From positions 22,870-39,991 of the forward strand of contig DIYV01000101.1 of the NCBI GenBank assembly GCA_002429165.1: a stretch of 17,122 nucleotides of DNA. Direction: 5' to 3'. Of the stretch, positions 7,251 to 15,513 are shown piece by piece. The stretch's first letter is position 1; each line of letters starts with the position of its first letter. Below the pieces are notes generated by a model. It was not told the origin of the DNA and made no database searches. It saw only the letters and a program-made list of their open reading frames with translations. A program made the translations under genes and the position numbers. This DNA comes from Gallionella sp. UBA6045. Lineage in GTDB: Bacteria > Pseudomonadota > Gammaproteobacteria > Burkholderiales > Gallionellaceae.

Positions 7251-7640
7251 GCACTCATCCAGGTAATTCATAACTTCGGTGCTGTAACCGTTGTAGGCAC
7301 TGCCGCATCAGCCCTGTGGCTGGTGCGTGGCAATGCAGCGGTGCAGAATCGACTTGCCTTGCTCGCAGCAGTGGCCTGGGCAATTCAGGTAGTGAGCGGC
7401 ATGCTCTTCGGCATCACAACTTACTATTTTGAACACCATCTGCCGGATATTCACGGTATAGCGGTGGATGCGCTGCTGGTCAAAATAAGCTGCGCTGTTG
7501 CCGGGTTTGTTTTGGCGGTCGCCTATGCAAGGTTGAATCCGGGGTGGACCGTAACCCGGCAACTTATTGCATGGCGCGCTTTGTTAATTTTGGGCGTTAT
7601 CGCCCTGGGTTCTGCCGCGTTCCTGCGCTGGTTTTCCTGA
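7233..7640 (+). CDS. Four-helix integral membrane protein, function unknown (CopD-like features)
   Basis: 135 residues with four predicted membrane helices at about 10-30, 41-62, 77-98 and 112-133. Helix 1 contains His13 in an IHNFGAV segment, and the loop before helix 3 has YYFEHHLPDIHG (His68, 69, 74). A histidine early in the first helix is reminiscent of CopD-type copper membrane proteins and of small haem-binding membrane proteins, but I do not recognise the family. The only usable start before helix 1 is the GTG at 7233, since the frame is closed by a TAA at 7215-7217 and no ATG lies before the first helix. That GTG has no Shine-Dalgarno sequence and sits in a hairpin. The gene directly follows the His-rich periplasmic protein, which suggests a shared role. 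Confidence 0.72.
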   Translation: MQNFIYALIQVIHNFGAVTVVGTAASALWLVRGNAAVQNRLALLAAVAWAIQVVSGMLFGITTYYFEHHLPDIHGIAVDALLVKISCAVAGFVLAVAYARLNPGWTVTRQLIAWRALLILGVIALGSAAFLRWFS

Positions 7641-7734
7641 AATTCCCAGGCATCTCCTATTGGTACAGAACCGGTAATCGGATGAGTTAGCACGGGTGTA
7701 ACAGACTCCATAGTCTTTATCCAAGTAGTGCGGG

Positions 7735-7740
7735 TATAAT
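7735..7740 (+). promoter_or_regulatory. Candidate -10 box of pntAB
   Basis: A perfect TATAAT preceded by GGG, 74 bases before the pntA ATG. I see no good -35 match. Just upstream, AGACT (7703-7707) and AGTCT (7712-7716) form a small dyad over the expected -35 position, which could be an operator or a weak end signal for the upstream gene. Confidence 0.45.
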
Positions 7741-7814
7741 CGCAGCCGCAAAAATACGCTTGTTGGTGATGTCTCGAGCCATGCGTTTAATAATTCAAAA
7801 ATAAGGAGAGATTC

Positions 7815-9389
7815 ATGCTGATAGGCATTCCTGCGGAAACCTACGCAGGGGAAAAGCGGGTTGCGACGGTGCCGGAAGTCGTAGAGAAGCTCATCAAGCT
7901 GGGTTTCAAAGTCGCGGTTGAATCGGGTGCCGGAGAAGGGGCGAATTGCAGCGATGATACCTACCGCGCAGCGGGAGCCGAGATCATCGTTGGTGCTCCC
8001 CGGTTGTGGGCTGCGTCCGACATCTTGTTCAAGGTAGCCGTCCCGACGAGTGCCGAGGTTGAGTTGATGCGCGAAGGTGGCACCTTGATCGGCTTCATCT
8101 GGCCTGGGCAAAATCCGGAGCTGATGAAGCAGCTGGCTGCGAAGAAGGCAACCGTGCTGGCCATCGACTGCCTGCCTCGCCAGCTTTCCCGCGCCCAGAA
8201 GATGGACGCCCTGACTTCGCAGGCTGGCGTAGCCGGTTACCGCGCCGTGATCGAGGCCGCGAATGTCTTTGGCCGCTTCTTCAACGGCCAGATCACGGCT
8301 GCGGGCAAGGTTCCACCGGCCAAGATATTCATCGCCGGTGCCGGCGTGGCCGGTCTGGCGGCGATCGGTACCGCAGCCGGTCTGGGCGCCATCGTGCGCG
8401 CGAACGATACGCGTGCCGAAGTGGCCGACCAGGTCAAGTCGCTGGGCGGCGAATTCGTGAAAGTCGAGTACGAGGAAGAAGGTTCCGGTGGCGGCGGCTA
8501 CGCCAAGGTGATGAGCGAGGGTTTCCAGCAGGCGCAGCGCGAGATGTACGCGAAACAGGCCAGGGAGGTGGACATCATCATCACCACCGCGCTTATCCCC
8601 GGCAAGACTGCGCCAAGGCTCCTCACCGCCGAGATGGTGCAGAGCATGAAGCCGGGTAGTGTCATCGTCGACATGGCGGCGGAACGGGGTGGTAATTGTG
8701 AACTGACCGAGCCCGGCAAGGCGGTGGTAAAGCACGGCGTGACCATCGTCGGTTACACCGACCTGAATAGTCGTTTGGCCAAGCAATCTTCCACGCTGTA
8801 TGCAACCAACCTGTTCCGTCTGGCCGAGGAGTTGTGCAAGACCAAGGACGGCACCATCAACGTCAACATGGAAGACGATGCGATCCGCGGCCTGACGGTG
8901 ATCAAGGACGGCGAAATCACCTGGCCGGCGCCTGCACTGAAGTTACCCGCGCCAGCGACCAAACCGGCTGCTGCCGTCAAGGCGGCTCCGTCACATGGTC
9001 ATGGTGGCGGCGGTGCCCCGGCATCGGCCGGAAAGACGGCAGTCCTGTTCGGAGTCGCTGCGCTGCTGTTCCTGCTCATCGGCGCTTATGCGCCGGTAGC
9101 GTTCCTTGGACACTTCACTGTGTTCGTGCTCGCGTGTTTCGTCGGCTACATGGTGGTGTGGAATGTCACTCCGGCACTGCACACCCCCTTGATGAGCGTG
9201 ACCAATGCGATCAGCAGCATCATCGCCATTGGTGCACTGGTGCAGATCGCGCCGCCACTGGCGTTCGGGCTTGGTCGCCCGGATGGATGGATACGCTGGT
9301 TGGCGGTGGCGGGTATCGCGCTCACCGCGGTCAATATGTTCGGTGGCTTCGCCGTGACTCGGCGCATGCTGTCGATGTTTCGCAAATAA
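7815..9389 (+). CDS. pntA: NAD(P) transhydrogenase subunit alpha
   Basis: 524 residues, against 510 in E. coli. With PntB it forms the proton-translocating transhydrogenase of the inner membrane, which uses proton motive force to drive hydride transfer from NADH to NADP+. Domain I (about 1-380) has an alanine-dehydrogenase-like start ([14 protein letters not shown]), the [12 protein letters not shown] loop with Arg126 and Gln128, and the NAD-binding GAGVAG at 175-180 followed by RANDTR. A linker rich in Ala, Pro, His and Gly (about 381-410, with SHGHGGGG) leads to four membrane helices at about 413-433, 438-456, 468-484 and 497-517. The alpha subunit is fused as in E. coli, not split into PntAA and PntAB. 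The Shine-Dalgarno sequence AAGGAG lies 6 bases before the ATG. pntB follows after 12 bases. Confidence 0.96.
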   Translation: MLIGIPAETYAGEKRVATVPEVVEKLIKLGFKVAVESGAGEGANCSDDTYRAAGAEIIVGAPRLWAASDILFKVAVPTSAEVELMREGGTLIGFIWPGQNPELMKQLAAKKATVLAIDCLPRQLSRAQKMDALTSQAGVAGYRAVIEAANVFGRFFNGQITAAGKVPPAKIFIAGAGVAGLAAIGTAAGLGAIVRANDTRAEVADQVKSLGGEFVKVEYEEEGSGGGGYAKVMSEGFQQAQREMYAKQAREVDIIITTALIPGKTAPRLLTAEMVQSMKPGSVIVDMAAERGGNCELTEPGKAVVKHGVTIVGYTDLNSRLAKQSSTLYATNLFRLAEELCKTKDGTINVNMEDDAIRGLTVIKDGEITWPAPALKLPAPATKPAAAVKAAPSHGHGGGGAPASAGKTAVLFGVAALLFLLIGAYAPVAFLGHFTVFVLACFVGYMVVWNVTPALHTPLMSVTNAISSIIAIGALVQIAPPLAFGLGRPDGWIRWLAVAGIALTAVNMFGGFAVTRRMLSMFRK

Positions 9390-9401
9390 GGGTAAATAAA
9401 C

Positions 9402-10820
9402 ATGTCTGCAAGTTTGGCAACGGTTTCATATATAGGCGCGACCATTCTTTTTATCCTCAGCCTGGGAGGACTGTCCAACCCCGAATCTTCGCGGCGCGGC
9501 AATCTCTATGGCATGATAGGTATGACTATTGCGGTACTGGCGACGGTGTTCGGCCCCCGTGTTTCGATGGCCGGCATTCCGTGGATCATAGCCGCAATGG
9601 TGGTGGGAGGCAGCGTCGGACTCTATGCCGCGCGCAAGGTACAAATGACGCAGATGCCGGAACTGGTCGCGCTGATGCATAGCCTGGTCGGTCTCGCTGC
9701 CTGTCTGATTGGCTACGCCAATTACATCGACCCGATGGCGGCGCTGAATTTGTCCAGTGCTGAAAAGGCGATCCACGAGATCGAAGTCTATCTTGGCATC
9801 CTGATCGGTGCAGTGACCTTTGCCGGTTCCCTCATTGCCTTCGGAAAACTGTCGGGCAAGATCGGCGGCAAGCCGCTGTTGCTGCCGGGACGTCACTACA
9901 TGAATCTGCTGGGCCTGTTGATCGTTATCGTGTTCGGCTGGCAGTTCCTGCATGCTGAAACGATCAGTTCGGGCATGACAGGCCTGACCGTGATGACGGT
10001 GATCGCCTTGCTGTTCGGCGTTCATATGGTGATGGCCATCGGCGGCGCCGACATGCCGGTGGTGATATCCATGCTGAACAGTTACTCTGGCTGGGCGGCC
10101 GCTGCAACCGGCTTCATGTTGAACAACGACCTATTGATCGTCACCGGCGCGCTGGTGGGATCCAGCGGTGCCATTCTTTCCTATATCATGTGCCGCGCGA
10201 TGAACCGTAACTTTATTAGCGTCATTGCGGGCGGATTCGGTTCCGGAGGCGGCAAAACTGCCAAGGCCGGCGGAGATGCGCAACCGGCGGGCGAAGTGGT
10301 TGCCATCAGTCCTGCAGAGACGGCAGAGCTGCTGCGCGAAGCCAGGAACGTGATCATCGTGCCGGGATACGGCATGGCCGTGGCTCAGGCCCAGCACGCG
10401 GTCTACGAGATCACCAAGTTGCTGCGCGAGAAAGGCGTTAACGTGCGCTTCGGCATCCATCCGGTTGCCGGTCGTATGCCTGGTCACATGAACGTGTTGC
10501 TGGCCGAAGCCAAGGTGCCTTACGACATCGTGATGGAAATGGATGAAATCAATAAGGACTTTCCGGATACCGATGTTGCCATTGTGATAGGTGCCAACGA
10601 CATCGTAAACCCGGCTGCGCAGGAAGTACCTGGCAGCCCCCTTGCCGGCATGCCGGTATTGGAAGTCTGGAAGGCCAAGACCTCTATCATGATGAAGCGC
10701 AGCATGGCTACCGGCTATGCGGGTGTGGAGAATCCGCTGTTCTACAAGGAGAACAACCGCATGTTGTTCGGCGATGCCAAGAAAATGCTGGAAGAAGTTT
10801 TGGTTGCGCTGAAAGCATAA
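9402..10820 (+). CDS. pntB: NAD(P) transhydrogenase subunit beta
   Basis: 472 residues, against 462 in E. coli. The first 270 or so residues form the multi-helix membrane domain II. It contains [16 protein letters not shown], whose His is the conserved proton-path residue equivalent to E. coli beta-His91, and the conserved helix [25 protein letters not shown] marks the junction. The cytoplasmic NADP-binding domain III (about 300-472) shows [59 protein letters not shown] and [18 protein letters not shown]. The 12-base gap after pntA marks an operon. A strong terminator follows 25 bases after the stop. Confidence 0.96.
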   Translation: MSASLATVSYIGATILFILSLGGLSNPESSRRGNLYGMIGMTIAVLATVFGPRVSMAGIPWIIAAMVVGGSVGLYAARKVQMTQMPELVALMHSLVGLAACLIGYANYIDPMAALNLSSAEKAIHEIEVYLGILIGAVTFAGSLIAFGKLSGKIGGKPLLLPGRHYMNLLGLLIVIVFGWQFLHAETISSGMTGLTVMTVIALLFGVHMVMAIGGADMPVVISMLNSYSGWAAAATGFMLNNDLLIVTGALVGSSGAILSYIMCRAMNRNFISVIAGGFGSGGGKTAKAGGDAQPAGEVVAISPAETAELLREARNVIIVPGYGMAVAQAQHAVYEITKLLREKGVNVRFGIHPVAGRMPGHMNVLLAEAKVPYDIVMEMDEINKDFPDTDVAIVIGANDIVNPAAQEVPGSPLAGMPVLEVWKAKTSIMMKRSMATGYAGVENPLFYKENNRMLFGDAKKMLEEVLVALKA

Positions 10821-10845
10821 CCGGGCCGTGGACAAGGAAATATAA

Positions 10846-10867
10846 AAGAGCCGCTGATGCGGCTCTT
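10846..10867. terminator. Bidirectional rho-independent terminator between pntB and the DUF4149 gene
   Basis: A perfect 9-base-pair stem AAGAGCCGC / GCGGCTCTT with a TGAT loop. The plus-strand side is followed by ATTCTATCTGTT and the minus-strand side by TTATA, so both convergent transcripts can end here. It lies 25 bases after the pntB stop and 3 bases past the stop of the opposing gene. Confidence 0.85.
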
Positions 10868-10870
10868 ATT

Positions 10871-11335
10871 CTATCTGTTATCCGGCTTGGCTATCCTTAT
10901 AACCAGAAACATCCCGAGCAGACTTTGTATCAGGTAGAAGATGCTGGACACACCGTGCAGCATCTTGAACTGGTCTGCAAATGTGCTATGCATCACATCA
11001 AGAGGTAACGCATGCAGCTTGAGGCCGGTCATGACCGGCTGAATACCGAACTGCAGCAACATCGTGATCAGCAACATCACCGCTACTATCCAGAACAGGG
11101 CTTGCCGAAATGATGCGCGGCCGGACATGCTGATGCGTTGGACCAGCAGGTACAATCCGCAGACCATGCCGAGATAGCCCACCAGAGTGAACATCTGTCC
11201 GGCCAGCATTCCCGCCAGTTGCCTGTCCGGCTGTGCGTAGAACAATACCGGCACGGCAAGATAGCCGACAGCCCAAAGGCTGCCGATCCAGGCGGTTGTT
11301 AGAAGTGAAGCAAGAGCGCTCGAAATATTTTTCAT
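10871..11335 (-). CDS. DUF4149-type integral membrane protein
   Basis: 154 residues with four predicted membrane helices, at about 10-33, 44-65, 79-98 and 130-149. The pattern LWAVGYLAVPVLFY in helix 1, the segment GQMFTLVGYLGMVCGLYLL, and the late FKMLHGVSSIFYLIQSLLGM fit the DUF4149 (TMEM205-like) family, which is common as a lone gene in betaproteobacteria. Its function is unknown. The start is the ATG at 11335, just before helix 1. It converges on pntB and shares a terminator with it. Upstream it is divergent from the DUF302 gene. Confidence 0.8.
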   Translation of the reverse strand: MKNISSALASLLTTAWIGSLWAVGYLAVPVLFYAQPDRQLAGMLAGQMFTLVGYLGMVCGLYLLVQRISMSGRASFRQALFWIVAVMLLITMLLQFGIQPVMTGLKLHALPLDVMHSTFADQFKMLHGVSSIFYLIQSLLGMFLVIRIAKPDNR

Positions 11336-11362
11336 GGGGCTAGATTAGCACAGCGCCGTTAC

Positions 11363-11392
11363 TTGGCAAGTCCGATGTGGCTGCTGGACAAT
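11363..11392 (+). promoter_or_regulatory. Candidate promoter of the DUF302-marC pair
   Basis: -35 TTGGCA (11363-11368), an 18-base spacer and -10 GACAAT (11387-11392), about 55 bases before the DUF302 start. On the opposite strand TTGCCA (11364-11369) could be a -35 box for the DUF4149 gene, with a poor -10 box (TAATCT, 11342-11347). Confidence 0.35.
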
Positions 11393-11447
11393 GTCACTGT
11401 ACTGGCCTACCCTGACATTCGTTATCAACAAAACAAAGGAGACGCCC

Positions 11448-11831
11448 ATGTATTACGTCGTAAACAGCAACAAGTCATTTGAACAGGCCGCAACCGATCT
11501 GGAAGCGGCAGTAAAACGCCATGAATTCGGCGTGCTGCACATCCATGATCTGGGCAACACGCTGCGCAGCAAAGGCGTTGCCTTTGCCGAAAATTGCAAG
11601 GTGTTCGAAGTGTGCAATCCGGGACAGGCTGCCAAAGTGCTCGGTACCGATATGCGTTTGAACATGGCCCTGCCCTGCCGAATTTCGGTGTACACAGAAA
11701 AGGGCAAAACCATGATCGGAATGATCAAGCCGGTGCCCATGCTTGCAGCTTTGTCAAAGGATGCATCGCTGGTCAAGATAGCGCAAGAGGTTGAGAGCAA
11801 AACCAAAGAAATGATCGAAGAAGCCAGATAG
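11448..11831 (+). CDS. DUF302 family protein
   Basis: 127 residues. The core FEVCNPGQAAKVLGTD...LPCRISVYTEKGKTMIGMIKP is the recognisable DUF302 pattern, a small alpha/beta fold found in bacteria and archaea whose biochemical role is not established. The protein starts YYVVNSNKSFEQAATDLEAAVKRHEFGVLHIHDL, with no signal peptide, so it is probably cytoplasmic. I chose the ATG at 11448 because of the AAAGGAGA Shine-Dalgarno sequence just before it; an upstream start at 11391 would add 19 residues not seen in the family. The gene is 21 bases upstream of a MarC-family gene and probably co-transcribed with it. Confidence 0.88.
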   Translation: MYYVVNSNKSFEQAATDLEAAVKRHEFGVLHIHDLGNTLRSKGVAFAENCKVFEVCNPGQAAKVLGTDMRLNMALPCRISVYTEKGKTMIGMIKPVPMLAALSKDASLVKIAQEVESKTKEMIEEAR

Positions 11832-11852
11832 GTTTTTCCAACGGAAAATCCC

Positions 11853-12497
11853 ATGATGCTGATCCCTGTCTGGACCGAACAAATCAAATATGTGGTGGGT
11901 ATTTTTGCCATTTTGAATCCGCTCGGGGTCATTCCCATTTATCTCAGCCTGATGGCGGATCGCCGCCCGGAGGAGATGCGCCACACGGCCTTCAAAACCG
12001 CTGTTGCAGTGGCGGTGATCCTCATGCTTGCTGTCTGGGCTGGAGATGGTTTGCTGTCCTTCTTCGGTATCGGTATCCCGGCATTTCGCATCGCCGGCGG
12101 ACTGCTGGTACTGATCATTGCAATCGCCATGTTTAGCGCCATAACCAGTTCGGCCAAGCACACCGATGCCGAGCAGGCAGAAGCGGAGGCCAAGAACGAC
12201 ATTGCGGTGGTGCCGCTGGCGATTCCGCTGCTGGCCGGACCGGGTGCGATCAGCCTGGCCATAGTCGATGCCCACCAGGCGGGTAATTGGTCGGGCAAGC
12301 TGGTGTTCTGTCTGGGGATCGCGGGAGTGGCGGCGATAGTCTGGGTGGTGTTGCGACTGGCAGAACCGATAGGCGAACGTCTGGGCACGGGTGGGCTCAA
12401 CATCGGCACCCGTGTGATGGGCTTGATACTCGCTGCCATGGCTGTGCAACTGATGGCGGATGGGATGCTGGAGTTATTCCCGGGCCTGTCTCATTGA
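11853..12497 (+). CDS. MarC family integral membrane protein
   Basis: 214 residues with six predicted membrane helices arranged as two repeats of three. The first repeat has FAILNPLGVIPIYLSL and the second has PLAIPLLAGPGAISLAI; both carry the re-entrant-like NP/GP motifs that define the MarC (UPF0056) family. FRIAGGLLVLIIAIAMF and the C-terminal GTRVMGLILAAMAVQLMADG also match. The function of the family is unknown; the early link to multiple antibiotic resistance in E. coli was not upheld. Two adjacent ATG codons (11853, 11856) could both serve as start. A small stem, TTTTCC/GGAAAA at 11834-11848, covers the GGAAAA that may act as ribosome binding site. Confidence 0.9.
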   Translation: MMLIPVWTEQIKYVVGIFAILNPLGVIPIYLSLMADRRPEEMRHTAFKTAVAVAVILMLAVWAGDGLLSFFGIGIPAFRIAGGLLVLIIAIAMFSAITSSAKHTDAEQAEAEAKNDIAVVPLAIPLLAGPGAISLAIVDAHQAGNWSGKLVFCLGIAGVAAIVWVVLRLAEPIGERLGTGGLNIGTRVMGLILAAMAVQLMADGMLELFPGLSH

Positions 12498-12522
12498 GGG
12501 ATTCTCCCGGAGCCGCACCGGC

Positions 12523-12777
12523 TTACGGTTGGTCCTGACCGGCTGCTTTCTGCAATTCCGTTAAACCGCCCGGAGCCTGCGCCACTGCCTGCGGGCCTTC
12601 AATCTTGTTCTGCGCCCAGTCCACCGTCCAACCCACTCCCCATGCCATCAGGGTGGCGAGTACCACTACTATCACACCGCGCGTCATGCCCTTGGGGATG
12701 CCCTGCGCATCCAGATAATTGTTGAGAAACCAGGCGGCCACAAAAAATACGATAGTGGAAATTGTCAGATTAAGCAT
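12523..12777 (-). CDS. Small two-helix membrane protein, paralogue A
   Basis: 84 residues. Helix 1 spans about 4-18 and helix 2 about 35-50. Between them lies the polar loop YLDAQGIPKGMTRG, and after helix 2 the tail VDWAQNKIEGPQA followed by a Gln/Ala-rich end. I do not recognise a named family. It is a clear paralogue of the protein encoded at 15514-15768: about 45 of the first 61 residues are identical by my count, and the loop and tail motifs are shared. The two also share a similar sequence just before the start (CTTCCGCC and CTTCCCTCC), and neither has a usual Shine-Dalgarno sequence. The gene converges on marC, with 25 bases between the stop codons. Confidence 0.8.
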   Translation of the reverse strand: MLNLTISTIVFFVAAWFLNNYLDAQGIPKGMTRGVIVVVLATLMAWGVGWTVDWAQNKIEGPQAVAQAPGGLTELQKAAGQDQP

Positions 12778-12803
12778 GGCGGAAGCGTATCAACATGGGG
12801 ATA

Positions 12804-12815
12804 TCCTTGCAAGGA
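12804..12815. promoter_or_regulatory. Perfect 12-base palindrome upstream of paralogue A
   Basis: TCCTTGCAAGGA reads the same on both strands and lies about 27 bases before the start codon at 12777. It could be a binding site for a dimeric regulator. Assigned on symmetry and position only. Confidence 0.25.
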
Positions 12816-12856
12816 ATGGCGCTTAATTTTGATGCCCGCACATTCTCTGGTCAATG

Positions 12857-14266
12857 TCAGAAAGCAGTTGCATATACGCCGGAGTTCCCTACGGTGACAT
12901 AGCCAAAGCCGCTGCTGACCAAAGGGTTCATGCATGTGGTCCCGGTGGTGCAGGATATGCCGGTGCTGGTTGCCGATGCAGTCCAATCGTAGCCATTCAC
13001 GCTGGTGTAGGTCTTGCCGGTGCTATCGATCGCGACGAACTGGGCCGATGAAATGAATCCCAACCATAGATCTATCGCCGGGGCGGTCGTATAGGCAGTC
13101 GTGGTTTCCACGCCACGGGGTTCCACGGCGACACCGACCAGTGGGTTTGTGCCTAGCGTCAGTGCAGTCCATACACCATTATGGAGGTAGCTGTCGCTGG
13201 TCACGATCGTACCGCTGTCACCGACCGCGACATAGATCGAGCCGTAGATGGTCGCGATGGCGGTCACCTGGTGTAGATTGCTGGTGGTCGGAGATGTTGG
13301 TAATCCCCAACCACCACCTCCATTGGTCACAATGGTGCCGTGGTCTCCCACAGCGACATAGAAGCCGGCATGCGCTATGCCGTTCAATCGATAGCTAGTA
13401 ACCGGCGCGGCTAACGACCAAGTGTTTCCATCACCGCTCGAGATGATCGTCCCGCCATCGCCCACCGCAAAGAAGGAGCCGCCGACTTGTACGATTGAAC
13501 GCAAATTTTCAGAGGTTGCCGTGGAAGCTGCAACAGACCAGTTGATTCCATCGGTGCTGTATAAGGCTTTCCCCCCATCGCCGACTGCCACCCAGCGCAG
13601 TCCGGGTGTGGTTGCATTATTCTGGTTAATTGCATAACCGGTTATGGCATTCAGATTGGCAATGAATCCGGCTGGTGTGGTTTGCTTGGTCCAGTTCATC
13701 CCATCAAGACTGGTAAATATTCCACCGGTTGCACCGACGGCAGCGAACATCCCAGCGGCACTGAGCGCGGTATTATTCGCACAGGTCGTCAGGCCGGTAT
13801 ATCCCAAACCATAAATATCCGAGCTGAAGTTGGTGCCATTGAGTTGCCAATTGGCACTGGCGTTGTAGGGCGTCGCAGTGATCGTCGGGCTGCTCGCTCC
13901 GCCGGGCCCGCCATTGATGCGGCCGTTGGTGGCAAAATAATAGGGCAGGTTATCAATCAGGCCGCACATATAAGTAGGCATTGGTGCTGCAATTACAGCC
14001 TGTGCATTGGCCAAACCGGTCCAGTTGAAGGCAGTGAGGGCCGGGTTTGTCGCTGCAAAAACCCAATAATCGACACCGGCGGTCGGAGTCCATTCAAGCT
14101 TGACTCTGCCGTCTCCCGCAGTAGCGCCCTGATCCGGTGAATACGGAAGGGAGGTTACGGTAGCGGCCCACGGTGGTGGAGGTGCTGAAGAACCGGTACC
14201 AAGGCCACACCCGCCAAGTAGTGGGGTCACCATTGCAACGATTACTATGTAAAACAATCTTTTCAC
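12857..14266 (-). CDS. Outer-membrane lipoprotein with Fn3/Ig-like domain and seven-bladed beta-propeller
   Basis: 469 residues. The lipoprotein signal MKRLFYIVIVAMVTPLLGGC has its lipobox ending at Cys20; Gly at +2 favours the outer membrane. A Pro-rich spacer follows, then an Fn3/Ig-like domain (about 47-131, with VKLEWTPTAGVDYWVFAATN). From about 172 a repeat of roughly 40 residues occurs seven times, starting near 172, 224, 264, 302, 343, 409 and 455, with the pattern (F/Y)xAVGxxGxIxxSxDGxxW. This is the Asp-box/BNR-like signature of beta-propellers of the YCF48 or sialidase kind. No catalytic residues can be assigned, so a binding or scaffolding role is more likely than hydrolysis; this is inference. 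The start is a GTG at 14266 with an AAGGA Shine-Dalgarno sequence 8 bases upstream. The last repeat runs to the C-terminus. Confidence 0.82.
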   Translation of the reverse strand: MKRLFYIVIVAMVTPLLGGCGLGTGSSAPPPPWAATVTSLPYSPDQGATAGDGRVKLEWTPTAGVDYWVFAATNPALTAFNWTGLANAQAVIAAPMPTYMCGLIDNLPYYFATNGRINGGPGGASSPTITATPYNASANWQLNGTNFSSDIYGLGYTGLTTCANNTALSAAGMFAAVGATGGIFTSLDGMNWTKQTTPAGFIANLNAITGYAINQNNATTPGLRWVAVGDGGKALYSTDGINWSVAASTATSENLRSIVQVGGSFFAVGDGGTIISSGDGNTWSLAAPVTSYRLNGIAHAGFYVAVGDHGTIVTNGGGGWGLPTSPTTSNLHQVTAIATIYGSIYVAVGDSGTIVTSDSYLHNGVWTALTLGTNPLVGVAVEPRGVETTTAYTTAPAIDLWLGFISSAQFVAIDSTGKTYTSVNGYDWTASATSTGISCTTGTTCMNPLVSSGFGYVTVGNSGVYATAF

Positions 14267-14531
14267 TTTTTAATTCCTTGAAGGGGATTTATTACATTGC
14301 GGTATACGCGGTACCGAATCAAAACGGTGCAACCGACTTTCAATATGCTCTGTTGCATTCAAATTTACACCGGCAAACCCGGCTTGGGACCCAGGTATTG
14401 CTTTGAAGTTGCAGTTTGGAGCGGCCGGAACGATACATGAGCATAAGAAAAAATGAAAGCAGCATTGTTACCGGATGTTACCGTTAGCATGCCGAGTGTC
14501 CGATTTGAACAGCGGTTTGCTCATTGCCATT
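14267..14531. other. 265-base intergenic region upstream of the propeller lipoprotein
   Basis: No gene seen. It contains two copies of GTTACCG with a 10-base period (14467-14473 and 14477-14483); a third copy lies at 15492-15498, just upstream of the secreted-protein gene. A short symmetrical element, TGGGACCCA, lies near 14387. The promoter of the lipoprotein gene should be here, but I cannot point to a convincing -35/-10 pair. Confidence 0.4.
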
Positions 14532-15461
14532 TTAATATCTGGCATCCGGTGTGGCGGATGTCGTCCCAAACGCGGGAGCTGCCGCCGGTGTTGTCACCGT
14601 CACCGTGGCGGAGGCAATCGTCTGGTTGCCGGAGGCATCGGTTGCCGAATAGGTCACAATGTAAATCCGTCCATCCATGCTCTTGCTTGCGGCGAGAAGT
14701 TTGAAATACCGGTCATCAAGCCCATAGCTCGCGTCACGAATGTCATTGGCCTCCAAAAATTCACTGGCGGTGATGGACTCGAGCTTGATTTCAGGCATGC
14801 GGTCGTAATCGTCCTTTAATATGAACGATGCTTTGATGGCCACAAGCTTGTTGTTCTGCGACACAATCGTGTCGGGACTCAAAATTACCGTGAGTCTGGG
14901 CGGAGTGTTGTCGAGCCGATCGATCGGGACGGTGAGATTGATGGGATTTCCGTCGCTGAAAGTTACCAGTGCATGACCGCTTAGATAGCTGTTATCTGGC
15001 TTATCCAGAGAGACACTCATCTTGTTCATGGTCTGGCCGGTGCGAATCTGGGGTGAGCGGTCATTCATGGCTTGCCAGGCGATGGCATGGGCAACGTTCT
15101 CCTCAGGCGCAATCACGCTGACGCGCCAGCCTGTCGGAGAGTCTGAGCTTGTGGAGGGGATGCCCAACTTGGCATTCCACCCTGACGGGAGATCATGCAG
15201 TTCATTCACATCGTTAGTGGGATTGCCATCATTCTGCTCATCGCGTCCGATCGTAACAGCGGTAATATTCTGTTGGCTGGTATTGGTTACCCGGTAGTGG
15301 TAGGCGATCTTGCCGCCGGAGTGCCGGGCATAAACACCCACGGCGGCAACAGGTTGGCTGTTATCCGCTGCGCCAGACGCGCAAGCCTGGGACGCGAAAA
15401 TAAAACCGGTCAGACTGGTTGCCGCCAGCATTAGAATCGCCTTGCTTTGTTTCATAATCAT
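14532..15461 (-). CDS. Secreted Ig-like protein of unknown function
   Basis: 309 residues from the chosen start. A Sec signal peptide (MIMKQSKAILMLAATSLTGFIFASQACA, about 1-28) is followed by a beta-rich protein without membrane helices. The first half has YHYRVTNTSQQNITAVTIG, LPSGWNAKL and GWRVSVIAPEENVAHAI. The second half has an Ig-like stretch DNTPPRLTVILSP and a late YSATDASGNQTIASATVTV segment, typical of bacterial Ig-like or cadherin-like surface modules. I do not recognise the N-terminal domain. Three ATGs lie close together (15467, 15461, 15455). I chose 15461 because the AAGGA Shine-Dalgarno sequence is 5 bases before it; it is too close to the first and 11 bases from the third. The gene follows paralogue B on the same strand (52 bases) and precedes the propeller lipoprotein. 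Confidence 0.75.
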   Translation of the reverse strand: MIMKQSKAILMLAATSLTGFIFASQACASGAADNSQPVAAVGVYARHSGGKIAYHYRVTNTSQQNITAVTIGRDEQNDGNPTNDVNELHDLPSGWNAKLGIPSTSSDSPTGWRVSVIAPEENVAHAIAWQAMNDRSPQIRTGQTMNKMSVSLDKPDNSYLSGHALVTFSDGNPINLTVPIDRLDNTPPRLTVILSPDTIVSQNNKLVAIKASFILKDDYDRMPEIKLESITASEFLEANDIRDASYGLDDRYFKLLAASKSMDGRIYIVTYSATDASGNQTIASATVTVTTPAAAPAFGTTSATPDARY

Positions 15462-15513
15462 CGCCATCCTTCAGAAATGTTTTTGTCTATCGTTACCGGT
15501 TCGCGCAAACAGG

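Noticed and set aside
7584..8786. 400-residue open frame on the minus strand opposite pntA
   Set aside because: It lies over the well-supported pntA coding sequence, is rich in His, Arg and Gly as expected from antisense of GC-rich codons, and resembles no family.
8834..9682. 282-residue open frame spanning the pntA-pntB junction in another frame
   Set aside because: It crosses two certain genes in the same direction and its sequence is low in hydrophobic structure and high in Arg/Gly/His.
11754..12449. 231-residue minus-strand frame opposite marC
   Set aside because: Antisense of a clear six-helix membrane protein; rich in His, Gln and Arg, with no domain.
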